Shown: piece by piece, positions 25,501 to 35,776 of the stretch
Layout: every line of letters begins with the position of its first letter
Numbering within the stretch: the stretch's first letter is position 1
Origin: Tetrapyrgos nigripes
Taxonomy: Eukaryota > Basidiomycota > Agaricomycetes > Agaricales > Campanellaceae
Reading direction: 5' to 3'
Assembly (NCBI GenBank): GCA_013368315.1
Contig: JAACJM010000003.1
Span: 682,001-746,000, forward strand
DNA length: 64,000 nt
Translations under genes and position numbers: made by a program
Notes under the pieces: generated by a model
Databases searched by the model: none
What the model saw: only the letters and a program-made list of their open reading frames with translations
Told to the model about the DNA's origin: nothing

Positions 25501-25983
25501 ATCTGTCCGCCAAAATCGAAGTTAAATCTAAACAGATTGAGGAACAGGAAGCCATGATCAAGACTCTCAACAAGCAATTGACGCATTGTGAGAGCGACCT
25601 TCAGACACATATGGATCTTGTCAGTACGCTGGAGACGTCATTGGGCGACTCGGAGAAGAATCGTACGTCCCTTCCTTACACAAGTAAATTTTGCTCATAA
25701 CGTACTAATATCTCATTGATTAGTCCGCAAGGCTCGTATGCACGCGACAGAAATTGCCAGAGAGCGCGACCGCTTAAGTGGAGAAAACGAGTCGCTAAGA
25801 CAGGAGCTGACTGAAGTGAAGCGCGAAGTTGCCAACGTCCGAAAGTCAATCGTTGAAGAGAAGCAATCGTATGAACAGCGACTTGATGAAGAACGAAAAG
25901 CCAAAGAGCGAGCAAGGCAACAGCTTGACCAACGAATGGAAGAGCTCACCCTGAAACGAAAATCCAAGTTCGCTTGTCTGTAA
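19569..25983 (+). CDS. Kinesin-4-like motor protein with long coiled coil
   Basis: A microtubule motor with an N-terminal head. Exon 1 (19569-19614) encodes [12 protein letters not shown] and splices to [14 protein letters not shown], a normal kinesin beta-1 strand. Motor motifs are [21 protein letters not shown] (P-loop), [15 protein letters not shown] (switch I), [11 protein letters not shown] (switch II) and [37 protein letters not shown] is the neck signature seen in KIF4/KIF21 proteins. A Pro/Ser/Gly-rich insert of about 90 residues (20466-20735) separates switch I from switch II. The remainder, about 1,400 residues, is heptad-rich coiled coil (especially 23391-25250, rich in EEH and KAEH repeats), a polyproline segment near 25320-25370, and a basic C-terminus KRKSKFACL. 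The stop is TAA at 25981-25983. Total length is near 1,900-2,000 aa. Kinesin-4 is my best subfamily call; cargo and function are unknown. Confidence 0.92.
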
Positions 25984-26461
25984 TCACCTCACCCGCACCC
26001 ACGTTCCTTTGCCAGCTCATCGTTGGCTTGTCCCATTTGTGTCACTATACACTCGTTGATTCTGATTTATTGCTTATCGTCAGTAGTCTGCACTTTGACA
26101 CCCTCTTTTCGTCGTCTCCAATGACTCTCCCTCCTTACCTTAGCGCCTAATAACGAGATACCCCGCTTGTTTATATAGTTGTTCGATTACATACCGCTGC
26201 CTCACCGTCTCTTTTTTTTCCCCTTCCTCGCTGCACCTATGACTTCCTCTCACTATATGTAGGGTATTTATGTCTATGTTACAATTTTCTGTGAGATCTT
26301 CTCAATAGAGTGGTGGATTGAAAGTGTATTTTGTGGTTCGAGCGGGGAAGTCAAGAAGTGACATGGCAGTCCATGGGCCGGCCCGAAGCATGCGGAGCAA
26401 ATTTAAGCACTACCCCACCCCAACAAAAACCACTTCTTTCCCTTTCCTTCCATCCACTACC
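25984..26461. other. Intergenic, kinesin 3' end and SDR promoter
   Basis: 478 bp, pyrimidine-rich, with no exon. A CT-rich stretch just before 26462 is the usual basidiomycete core-promoter and start-site context for the dehydrogenase gene. Confidence 0.5.
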
Positions 26462-28176
26462 ATGTCTTCTCGCCTCACTTCACGGGCTCTCTCCCTTCGT
26501 ACCAACGCCTTTTCTGCTTCTCGTGCTGTCTCTTGTCAATGGAGGTTCAACAGCTCAATATCTAGACCGCAAAGAACGCTGCCAGCTTTCTCGATGGAAG
26601 GCAAGGTAAGTACTGTTTCCTTACGCGTTTTTCGCTACTCTGCTCACCGCTGTTGGCTGTGACAGGTCTGCCTTATCACTGGCGCCGCTCGAGGTCTGGG
26701 CAACGAGTTCTGTCGCGCTTTCGTACAATCGTGGGGTTTTTCGGATCTCAATGCTTCTGTCGTGCTAAACTGTCTTCTCGCGTTTATCCAGTGGTTGCAC
26801 TACCCTTGCGATCGTTGACTTGAAAGAGTCGGAAGCAAAACAGGCCGCTGAGGAGCTCGCCTTGGAGTGCGGTCAGTCCTTCCCTGCCTGTTGTCTTTCC
26901 CACCCCACATTGCGTCCCTTCAAACACTCTACGCTGTTCTTATTCAGTTACTCTATCTTGGCTACTACCTCCGATTTCTGGGCACTTTACTGAAGAATCG
27001 TTAAGTTAACAGCGGCGCAAGAAAAGAAGATGTAAAAATCATTGGCATCGGGTGTGACGTCTCTTCCGAGCTTTCAGTTCAGAAAGCATTCGCCGAAACG
27101 ATGAGTACCTTTGGCAAAGTCGACTCTGTCGTTGCTTCTGCGGGTAAGTGCTACTATGTCATCGGTGGGATATGAGATCATCTGATGATGTCTTGCCAAA
27201 GGTATTGTTGAAAACTACTCTGCGTTTGAGTAAGTGATGACACAGTGGAGCCTACCGTCCTCTGACCATTGGACAGCTACCCTTTCGACCGCATCAAGAG
27301 GTTGTATGATATCAATGTACACGGTGCATTCTTTACCGCTCGGGAGGCAGCCCGTAATATGATACCCGTCGGTGGAGGCTCAATTGTACTAGTGGCGAGT
27401 ATGAGCGCCAATGTGGGTCTTTTTTTTCGCAGCCGAATAATGTTGTGTGCTAACCGCTTTTCAGATTATCAACATTCCTCAGGTTTGACTTCTGTCCCGG
27501 TTGCTTCCCACTCCCGCTGAAATCCTTGTTCCAGCCCCAAACGCCTTACAACGCGTCAAAAGCAGGTGAGTGCTTTCAGCGGACTTTATTTAACCCATTC
27601 TGTTGTGCTGATATATATCATATGGCATAGCTGTGAGGCATATGGCCTCCAGTTTGGCTGTCGAATGGGCAAAGAAAGGCGTCAGAGTGAACGTGCTCAG
27701 GTGCGTCTGTGGGTGATTGGGTGCATTCTCTTATCTGACAATGTTCATGTAGCCCTGGGTATATGTTGACCAAGCTGACGAGAACTATTCTTGCTCACGA
27801 TCAAGAACTAAAGGTATGGTGACAACTGAATTAGAAACGTTTTTATCTAATCTTCTGCTTTCAGAAAACTTGGGAAAGCTTGACTCCAATGGGAAGGGTA
27901 TGTGATTTCCACTCTATTCATGTGTACATGTTTTGTTGACAGAAGTTGCTGTTATCAGATAGGAGAGCCTGATGATCTCTCTGTGGGTGCCCTCGATTTT
28001 TTTGTGGCTGCTGTTTCTGACATCGATTTTGCTAGGGTGCCATCGTATACCTTGCTAGTGACGCTTCGAGGTTCATGACCGGGTCCGAGATAAGGGTCGA
28101 TGGAGGGTAAGACGCTTTCGACAATGTCCCAACTGGTGTCTAACGGCAACTGTTATTCAGGTACTGCATAATATAA
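26462..28176 (+). CDS. Mitochondrial-type short-chain dehydrogenase/reductase
   Basis: A classical SDR with a Rossmann fold. The cofactor motif is CLITGAARGLG, followed by AIVDLKESEAK, VASAGIVENYSAFDYP, INVHGAFFTAREAAR, the catalytic Ser in LVASMSAN, and the YxxxK pair in PYNASKAAVRHMASS. VEWAKKGVRVNVLSPGYM and GGYCII end the fold, with the stop at 28174-28176. The first 45 residues (MSSRLTSRALSLRTNAFSAS) are rich in Arg, Ser and Leu with no acids, like a mitochondrial targeting peptide. About ten introns interrupt the gene. An Asp after beta-2 (VDLKE) suggests NAD(H) preference. The sequence resembles fungal arabinitol/mannitol/sorbose dehydrogenases, but the substrate cannot be fixed from sequence. 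Confidence 0.92.
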
Positions 28177-28479
28177 CCAAAAGTGTCGTCCCGTTGGACA
28201 ATGGACATATATGCGGAAAAACATATAGAGGTATCTTAGCACCACACACGATGGTTTTAATCTACGAATCCCTTCCCCTCCGTTTGCTTTGTACGTATAT
28301 CAGTAATCGAGATTGCATTCCGTACTGGGTATACCTGGTTGGGGCTTTATGCTGGGTTTTACGTTGGATATAAAGAGTTGAGGGCAATTTTGTGGCAATT
28401 TATTCTTGTTTATCCTACGTCACGGAAAGGAGCGTCCAGAGTGGCGTATTTTGCTCCTTACTTCCTATCACTTTGTAAG
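28177..28479. other. Intergenic, SDR 3' end and WC-2 promoter
   Basis: 303 bp, with no exon recognised. It contains the dehydrogenase 3' end and the promoter of the white-collar-2-like gene. Confidence 0.5.
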
Positions 28480-29651
28480 ATGGCCACGACGGTTAGTGCC
28501 GCCTCAGTGCCCTTCAAAGGCCCCGCTGCATCCTCGTCGGCAACATCGATGACGTTTGAATTCACTAAACGAAAACGCTGGGCTGATCTTTTGATCACGG
28601 AACTCGCCGACACAAGTCTTTTCGTCTTATCGCCCCAGTTGACAATCCTCTACTGCAGCCCTGCTATCACCGAGCTTTTGGGATGGAAGGAAGTTGATAT
28701 TGTCGATCATGACTTTACGGAGTTGGTCAATGGTGAGTTTTTACCGTCGGATGGGCAAACGACTCTGACGCGAGTAACCATCCTATCCCCAGTCGATGAC
28801 CAGCGGATGTTCCGTGCTAGCTTTGAAGACTCTGTCCGACGACGAAGCGAATTGCTGGTCTACGTACGACTCAAATGCAGCAGTCCCGGCACGACGTTCC
28901 CATTGTCGCCTATGAAGGAGATTCTATTTGAACTCAAAGGATATGCCAAGTTTGCTCACGACGATGATGCGACATGCCAGTGCTTTTTTGCGATGGCGAA
29001 GCCCTATCTCAGCAGGAATATTGCACTGTGGGTGCTTGTCGAGTCCTCATCCTGTTGGCCTCACGATTCACTTCTAAACCAGATTGAATACCATGATGGA
29101 GCTACAACTCGAGAATGAGCAGCTGCAACAGAAGCTTAGAGATCTCAGACAACGTTCGATTGCCTCTTACCACCCTTCAGGAGTTATGTCGGATGGTACC
29201 AGTGCTGCTCATTACTACCCGTCGAGTATGGACAAGGGTGTCTATGATGCCTCGATGCCCAAGTCTGCAGCTAGGGGCGCTTTCTCGGATCCGAACGCTG
29301 GATCGATAGGGGTGCCTTCTGGTGGTCCCGAAGATGAAGTAGATGATGGTCAGAAGAAAAAGAAGGTACGTTAAAGACTTCCCCGCTCTTCTGTACATAT
29401 GTTGACGTTTTCCGCAGTTGAAGAAAAACCACCCCAACGAGCAGTATGTTTGCGTTACTTGTGGCCGTACCGATTCACCCGAATGGCGAAAGGTGTGCCG
29501 CGTCTTTTCTTTCGTTGGACGTGTCTTGATACATCTTGTCTAGGGTCCACTTGGTCCGAAAACTTTGTGCAACGCTTGTGGTCTCCGCTGGGCCAAGCAA
29601 ATGCGCAAGACAGACGATACGACCGATGGAGGTGCAGATCCTCCTGCTTGA
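28480..29651 (+). CDS. wc-2: White-collar-2-like PAS and GATA zinc-finger transcription factor
   Basis: The partner of the blue-light receptor White-collar-1 in fungi. The start is at 28480 ([14 protein letters not shown]); an open frame extends 47 codons further upstream without homology. The single PAS domain lies in exons 1-2: [38 protein letters not shown], then [19 protein letters not shown]. It lacks the LOV flavin-binding Cys motif, as expected for WC-2. A short coiled segment follows ([18 protein letters not shown]). The GATA finger is [32 protein letters not shown] (CxxC-x18-CxxC), interrupted by an intron after EWRK. The stop is TGA at 29649-29651. The length, about 330 aa, suits basidiomycete WC-2. 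Light-dependent regulation of fruiting is known for the family and inferred here. Confidence 0.93.
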
Positions 29652-29891
29652 ACACAGTTGATATGTCGGTTTTGGAACCATACACGTCCCCCTCAACTCC
29701 GATATTGCTTTCTGTGTTGCTTTCGTGCTTTCTTGGGCCATAGGATAGTCTTGTAACATGTCTTCTTACCTTACTGTGTAACAATATTATATGATGTCAC
29801 TCGTCACAAATACTCTTGAACTCTACGCGCAGTAGTAGACTGCTGGTCCTACTGCACAAGTTTCTCTTTCTCTATTCTTTTCACGACCTCG

Positions 29892-31273
29892 ATGGCTCCT
29901 CAAGTATACAGCATTGCCCCAACCCCAATCACCGCGCATGCCTTTAGCGCAGACCGTTCTCGTTAGTGTTGTAGTCCCAAACTCGAGTGCATCAATCTTA
30001 CATCTCTTTCTTCAGAGGTCGCGGTTAGTCTGAACTCTAACGAAGCACAGATTTTGAGTTATACAGGGTCGGATTGGGCTCCGACAGAAACCTTGTCTGA
30101 GGTGCGAGTCGTTTTAGCATAAATCTAAGTTTTGAACTTATCCCATCGTTACAGCACGACAAAGTCATCACTTCCATCGATTGGGCCCCAAATTCGAACA
30201 GAATCGTCACTGCATCTCAGGATAGAAACGCCTACGTGTGGCAACAGACTCCCGATCCAGAGACAGGCAAGGTGGTGTGGAAGCCCACCCTGGTACTGCT
30301 CAGGATCAACAGGGCTGCTACTCATGTCCGTTGGAGTCCCCAGGAAGACAAGTTTGCAGTCGCTAGTGGTGCTCGGTGCGTAGATTCATCATCATTCCAT
30401 ACGCTGTATTCCGATGTCATCTTTTTAGTGCCATTGCAATCTGTTCCTTTGACCCCGAGAACAACTGGTGGGTATCCAAGCTTCTAAAGAAACCCATCAG
30501 ATCGACTGTTCTCGCCGTTGATTGGCATCCCAATAATGTGCTTTTGGCTGCAGGAAGCGCGGATATGAAAGCTCGAGTATTCTCTGCGTATATCAAGGAG
30601 GTTGATGAGAAGTAGATATCCTTCATATTTGGTTTCGCGTTCGCTGGACTAACTTACTTCTTACAGACCTTCACCGACTGTTTGGGGCTCCAAATTACCT
30701 TTCAATACGGTTTGCGGAGAATATAGCAGCCCTTCTGGAGGATGGGTTCACAGTGTTGGTTTCTCGCCATCCGGAGATTTGTTGGCTTTCACCGGTCATG
30801 ACAGTACCATCAACATCGTCTACCCTAGTGGACCGACCATTTATACCATCCGCATGTCCACTCTTCCTCTTATAACCCTGATTTGGACTTCGGAGCAAAC
30901 AATTGTCGCAGCTGGACATGACTGTCAACCACTGGTTTTCGGTGGGTCTGAAGGTGGCTGGCAGGAAATGGGTACTTTGGATGATGGGAGCAACAGCAGG
31001 TCTGGCGTGAAGAGTTCTGGACCCGGCCGTCTCAACACGGGTGCTTTCCAGACGTTCAAGAATGCAGACAGCCGAGGGCAGGGTGCTACATCTGGTGACA
31101 CAAAGTTGACCACGGTACACCAGAACACGATTACTAGTGTGAGGCCGTATCAATATGGAGGAGCTGGGGAGGTGAGCAGTGTCAGCACCTCTGGGGTGGA
31201 TGGAAACTTGGTTCTTTGGGACGCCAACTCGGTCAGTGCGATCACAGGAAGGTTGGCTGGGATGAGCGTCTAA
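29892..31273 (+). CDS. ARC40: Arp2/3 complex subunit ARPC1 (p40, WD40)
   Basis: A WD-repeat subunit of the actin-nucleating Arp2/3 complex. The protein starts [18 protein letters not shown], with the family-typical opening of the first blade. Further landmarks are [83 protein letters not shown] and [20 protein letters not shown]. It ends [18 protein letters not shown] with TAA at 31271-31273. Four or so short introns interrupt it. The length, about 370 aa, is normal. The gene follows wc-2 by 240 bp on the same strand. Confidence 0.96.
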
Positions 31274-31943
31274 ATGTACACTGTTACAATAAGACTGGAT
31301 GTACAATTCCTGTAACAAAATAATTACGATGTTCCACAAACGAGCACGGGACAGAGTTGGATATCGATACCGAGGTGGATGTCGCGGAATCTTTTGACCA
31401 AGGTCTAGCTCGGTATAAGATCAGGGTCCTGAAAGAGAAGATTCACATATATTCATTCCACCACCGCAGTTGCTTCGACTCACCGCTCTGTATACCATAC
31501 TTACAGAAGTGTCATCCAGCTTTATACCAGCTCCTAAATCAACTATCTTCTGCCTTTCTTTCCTCCTAATTTCAAAAAGTGAACGCCAAGTTCTTGGATT
31601 AGATCCCCAGATTGGCCACTGTTCTTCCAGACAGATTCTACTTTATGACCCGTAGTCCTCATTTCCAGAGCCTCATAGCATATGATACACATTTTAAACC
31701 TTCTACATTCTTCAGATTCAGACCAGAGCAAGTTCCTCCCCCCAATCAAGTCCACTCGTTAACTAGTACGCAGCTCCGATTTCATTTCCCCAGGTACACA
31801 CTCATTCAACTCGATCATAGACCATAGTTCATTTGTGTGCCCTCTTCCTTTAACTCATGAGCCAGAACGAAGTGACTGCCTTGCAAATGAGAGACTTGGT
31901 CGCATCAGATGTATGTGTTCACTAAAAGTCCAAGGGAAAGTTT
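31274..31943. other. Convergent intergenic region ARPC1/ORC2
   Basis: 670 bp between two genes that end toward each other. There is no exon and no obvious repeat; it contains the two 3' ends. Open frames at 31357-31827 show no recognisable motif. Confidence 0.5.
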
Positions 31944-33425
31944 CTATCCACTCTTCTCTACCTCCTTGGCAACCTTCACCAATCTCTCCTTCCTCATCGG
32001 AATCCACAACATCTCTTCCCCTCCACCTCCCCTGTCACCACTCTTATCACCACCCCTCCCAACCACCAACCCATGATCCCTAAACTCTCCTAATAAAGCT
32101 CGTAAAGCGATGGTATTTGTTGCAAGAAACTCATCTCGGGCGAGAGTGAATACCGTTGAGTAAGGTATCGAGTGAGCCGAGGGATCTGTGTTGGAAGATC
32201 CATCTGTCCCATCCACGCTCACACCCGTACCCATACTCTCAATCTGCCTCTTCGCCATCCACAAAAACAGCTTCTTTGCTTTCTGAGTGACACTCGCCAA
32301 CACATGCAACGCCGCAGTTTCGGAAATCCCGCCTGCTACTGCAGCAGCAGCAGAACCTTCCCCACCACCAGTGCCATGTCCAAGTGTATTGGTGAAGGCA
32401 GAGGCTGTGGAACGAAGCTTGATAGACGATGGGTCAATGTGAGAGAGCTCGACGTCGTAAGGAAGAAGAGTCGTGCAGTCGTGGTAGAGCCAGGCAAAGC
32501 CTTGTGGTGATGAAGACAACGGAGAATCTTCTTCCTTCGCCTTTCGAGCGGCAATATCGGAGGAAGACCACATTAAAGGAGCGTTAATATGGTCTATGGA
32601 AGCGACTATGTGGATATGAGGCTCCAGCGCAAGAGTGGATAGTGCTGATTGGACCTTTTGTGTGCGAAGAGAGGGAGAGTCGATGTTATGAATGATGATA
32701 TAGAGGTCACGGTGTTTCCGCGTTGGTTTAGAAGGTGTAGTTTTCTTCGCTGACGCTTTCGCCTTTTGTAGACTATTCGCGTTTTGCTCAGCTGTAGATG
32801 AAAGCCGGAAAAACTCTTTGATTCGGTGAATCTGCGCATCTGTCGACGTGGATCCGGCGGAAATGGAGGAAGGCTGGAATTCTTCTAAACCAGGAACATT
32901 TTGTTCGATAGCGTATAGCAGATCTTTGAAGACAAAGTCGGGTTGGAAGGCGTTGACTACTACGACGTGACCTTTGGCAAGCTTGTCCTTAGAATGCGCT
33001 ATATGAAGAGCGAATTGGTTCAACAGGGTACGTTTGGAACCAAATCCATAACACAGAACGTTCCAGCCTTCGTTCAGTTCGTAGATGAATCTCTTGAAGA
33101 GTACTGTGCGAGACGATGTACTCAAGATGTCTGATTGGAGGGGAGGAGGGAAAGACTTTGAGGCCTCGACATACTCTTCCTGGGATAATGGAGGAATGAG
33201 GGAAGAGAACACGGAATTGGAGGTCTGAGCTCTGGAAGAGGAATAGATGAAATACGCGTCAAACGAGGATTGGACGATAATCCGACTTGACTCTGGCTGA
33301 ACGCGTTTCTTCCGTGGCAGAGTCTGTTTTTCTTTAGTGCTAGATTCAGACCGTGAGGAGCCCTGTGAAGATGAAGAGGAAGCAGAGTCGGAGACCTCAT
33401 CGTCTTGGTTGTCGTGGCCGTGCAT
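31944..33425 (-). CDS. ORC2: Origin recognition complex subunit 2
   Basis: A subunit of the replication-origin binding complex. A single uninterrupted exon encodes 493 aa, which is unusual in this intron-rich window. A Ser-rich acidic N-terminus is followed by the ORC2 signature: QSSFDAYFIYSSSRA, FKRFIYELNEGWNVLCYGFG with the degenerate P-loop GFGSKRTLL, then VVVVNAFQPDF and LYIIIHNIDSPSLRTQKVQS. The later winged-helix part contains ARDEFLATNTIALRALLGEF and DHGLVVGRGG near the end. A Gly/Ala-rich insert (about 32320-32380) precedes the winged helix. The start ATG at 33425-33423 is the only reasonable one. An ACGCGT element lies 15 bp upstream. Confidence 0.93.
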   Translation of the reverse strand: MHGHDNQDDEVSDSASSSSSQGSSRSESSTKEKQTLPRKKRVQPESSRIIVQSSFDAYFIYSSSRAQTSNSVFSSLIPPLSQEEYVEASKSFPPPLQSDILSTSSRTVLFKRFIYELNEGWNVLCYGFGSKRTLLNQFALHIAHSKDKLAKGHVVVVNAFQPDFVFKDLLYAIEQNVPGLEEFQPSSISAGSTSTDAQIHRIKEFFRLSSTAEQNANSLQKAKASAKKTTPSKPTRKHRDLYIIIHNIDSPSLRTQKVQSALSTLALEPHIHIVASIDHINAPLMWSSSDIAARKAKEEDSPLSSSPQGFAWLYHDCTTLLPYDVELSHIDPSSIKLRSTASAFTNTLGHGTGGGEGSAAAAVAGGISETAALHVLASVTQKAKKLFLWMAKRQIESMGTGVSVDGTDGSSNTDPSAHSIPYSTVFTLARDEFLATNTIALRALLGEFRDHGLVVGRGGDKSGDRGGGGEEMLWIPMRKERLVKVAKEVEKSG

Positions 33426-33439
33426 TTGGCAATGGAAAG

Positions 33440-33445
33440 ACGCGT
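33440..33445. promoter_or_regulatory. MCB-like ACGCGT upstream of ORC2
   Basis: ACGCGT lies 15 bp upstream of the ORC2 start codon. This is the MBF recognition core found at DNA-replication genes in yeasts. Being this close, it may lie in the 5' untranslated region. Use is inferred. Confidence 0.35.
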
Positions 33446-34079
33446 CTAGAACACATGATATTCAAAGAACACTAGTGTTACACTACAAGGGGTAAGTAAA
33501 ATACTAGAAGTACACTGGTATTAAAGTAGGGAGTGCGTCAAACGCAGAAAAGTAGTCTACAACGAAACGAGGGGATTATTTGAGAGCCTGGCAGCGACGA
33601 ATTAACTCGGAAACGAGGGAGCAGGACAATATCAGAGCCAGTGCCACTGGGAAGAACAACGGCATAGACATTGGTGCTTCAATCGATACTGGCGCCGTCG
33701 ATGGGGTGACGTTGGGAATGCACTCAGCTGCCACAGTTCCGACAGATATTTATTTACCTTCGGTGTTGTTGGAGGACGCGTGCTAGGGAGTATGACGATT
33801 TGGAGCTGCATTTATTACGTGTGGATGTGGATGTGGATGTGGATTTGGATTTGGATTTGGATTTGGATTGTGCCCTGGCAGTGATGTCGATGGGCATGAC
33901 TTGTGGGGAGTAGAGGGTCGTCGTTGGGTCTGACATCACTTCCGAATGAGAACAATAGAGACAGGATAGAAAAGAAGTGCTCAATGTATAGGCTTTCCTA
34001 TCTCGAGCAAATGTATGCATCTCAAAGATTAGAACTAACCAATTGGAATTGTCTGCATATGTCTGAGACTATTTGGATG
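33446..34079. other. Intergenic with hexanucleotide array and an uncertain minus-strand ORF
   Basis: A minus-strand open frame covers 34020-33754. Its second Met starts MSDPTTTLYSPQVMPIDITA, and it runs through the hexanucleotide array as alternating SK and ST dipeptides. No homologue is recognised, and the frame ends without a domain, so I do not call a gene. A second minus-strand frame around 33740-33580 has a hydrophobic stretch and could be a spliced continuation, but the splice sites are poor. Confidence 0.35.
33821..33868. repeat. Two-block hexanucleotide array (GTGGAT)4(TTGGAT)4
   Basis: Eight consecutive 6-bp units occur: four GTGGAT followed directly by four TTGGAT, with no interruption. 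The block change at mid-array suggests one variant unit was amplified after a substitution. On the minus strand in one frame it encodes four SK then four ST dipeptides. Confidence 0.95.
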
Positions 34080-35282
34080 CTAGAGAAAGCCACCACTCCT
34101 GCCAGAGCTGAACCGCTCCCCTAGACCTTTTGCATCTTTGATCATTTTATTTCGAGAACCGTCATCCATCAGTCGACCCCCAAGAGCCATATCTCTTCCA
34201 TGATCCCAGATGACATTCGCTTTGGGATCATCTTCAGGTTTAGACTTTAATGACTTTGTATGAGCATCCACCAACGCAGCTCCCCGGACATTCCGCTGCA
34301 TATGGACGTCAGCGAAAAAAAGCTATAGCGGGGATGGAAGTCTGAACGTACCGTGTGCTGTTCAACTCCATGACGAATCATCTTGTCTCGTCTTTGTCGT
34401 TTCTGGGCTTCTGCCGCCTCCTCCGGAGATATAGTGTCTTCAGCATTCACTGCCTTCCGTTTTTTGCCCGAAACCTCATCAGCGAGACGTTGTTGTCTTT
34501 CGGCAGGTGTTTCGGTCCATAATGAGCTGTCGATATTTTTTGGTGGGGCAGTAGACCGAGAGAATTGACGGGATTTACTGAGTTTCTTGGGGTCGAGAGC
34601 TTTGGTAGGAAAATTAGGAAATGACTCTAGCCGACGAGACGAGACTCACTGCCTAGCAAGTCAGAAGATGAAGGAGGTACCAACATCCATTCATCTCGTT
34701 TGAGTGCTTTGGGTTTGGCTGCTTCCTGTCGCATCAGATTAATCAGTAAGAACCACAGTTCCGCAACCTGCAAGGTTTGCGCACCTCAACCTGTTTCCGT
34801 CGGTTCTCCTCTTTCTCAAGGAATTGCTTCACACCATCAACCTCGGTCGCCGCTGCTACCCCAGGAGGTAAAGGCATGGGCCCAATATCATCGTCAGAGT
34901 CATCTTCATCATCCCTCTGGTAATACACGGGATATGAACTAGAGCTAGAACTCGAAGGCGGTAATGCAGGTCCAAGGATTTTCTTACTTGTAGATGATTC
35001 TGCGGTTGTTGTTGTAGACATGCTCGGCCCTGAGGCTCGCGCTGAAAGCATGTCTGGCGGAAGTGCTGGGGCGTAATCATCTTCGTCTTCATCCTCTACC
35101 TCCTCTTCCACTTTAGGTTGCTCAACTTGGGACTGGGATCGAGCCTTTAATAATTCTGGTGGGATTTGAGGCCCTGCGAGGTTAGCCTCAGAACTGTCGC
35201 TTGTTGAGTCATCTTCATCTCCTTCATCTGTCTTTTGAAGGTGTGCAAGATGAGGAGGGAGTTCAGGACCAGTGGAAGACAT
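34080..35282 (-). CDS. GPALPP-motif protein (DUF3752 family)
   Basis: Several short GPxLPP-like repeats dominate the N-terminal half: GPELPPHL, GPQIPPELL, APALPPDML, ILGPALPPSS and IGPMPLPPG. These define the GPALPP1/KIAA1704-like family, a nuclear protein of poorly known function linked to spliceosomal material in other eukaryotes. The second half holds the DUF3752-like region: KRDEWMLVPP, SLWTETPAERQQRLADEVSG and RRDKMIRHGVEQHT. It ends MALGGRLMDDGSRNKMIKDAKG and SGRSGGFL with TAG at 34080-34082. Four exons are separated by short introns near 34740-34790, 34620-34660 and 34300-34350. Acidic Asp/Glu tracts and a poly-Ser run are present. It diverges from DAD3 with 52 bp between start codons. 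Confidence 0.87.
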
Positions 35283-35334
35283 GACGGTTCAAGTGTAAGA
35301 TGAGACGCGAGACGCGACTTTAATCCCACCCTTC
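35283..35334. promoter_or_regulatory. 52-bp bidirectional promoter GPALPP/DAD3
   Basis: Only 52 bp lie between the divergent start codons. It contains tandem ACGCGA elements at 35305-35310 and 35312-35317, related to the fungal MCB core. Both untranslated leaders and the promoter must fit here or overlap the coding regions. Confidence 0.5.
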
Positions 35335-35776
35335 ATGTCTAGTCCAATACCAACCGCAAACATCTTTGAAGAAAACCCATACGAAGGAAATCCAAATCTT
35401 ACGCCTACTCAGGCGGAAGTTCTTTGGGAATATGCAAAACTAGCGCAGATCATCAAGTTGGTTCGTATGGACGCGTTCACTTACAAACAGACTCATCGTT
35501 CTATTCCATAATTACTAGGTCTGCTCAAAGACTCGTCTACTGGCAGATGAACCCGACGAAATGCTTGTTGCGCGCCTGAGGTCGTTGGAAAAGAAGATGG
35601 GTCTTGTGTTGACTTTGGTAAGTCTGGACACCATCAAATGTTCTAGTAGATGGTAGCCAATGACAAAATTTGTACAGTTCAAAGCCTCTGTATGGGGTGT
35701 GATCAACGAACAACAGATTGTTGAACCATCCTACGGATATACAGAGCAATCTGGAGAAACCACACTTCAACGATGA
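35335..35776 (+). CDS. DAD3: DASH complex subunit Dad3
   Basis: A small outer-kinetochore protein of the fungal DASH/Dam1 ring that couples chromosomes to microtubules. Three exons (35335-35460, 35519-35617, 35678-35776) join in phase 0 to give 107 aa. Signature stretches are NPYEGNPNLTPTQAEVLWEY, LAQIIKLV, LRSLEKKMGLVLTLFKASVW and INEQQ. This is the usual size and order for Dad3. All introns are GT..AG and 58-60 bp. Small size and splicing hide it from simple open-frame scans. Confidence 0.96.

Noticed and set aside
32172..32510. Plus-strand frames opposite ORC2
   Set aside because: They are shadows of the long single-exon ORC2 coding sequence.
33821..33868. Telomere-like repeat
   Set aside because: Units are GTGGAT/TTGGAT rather than TTAGGG, and genes continue on both sides; it is a simple interstitial microsatellite.
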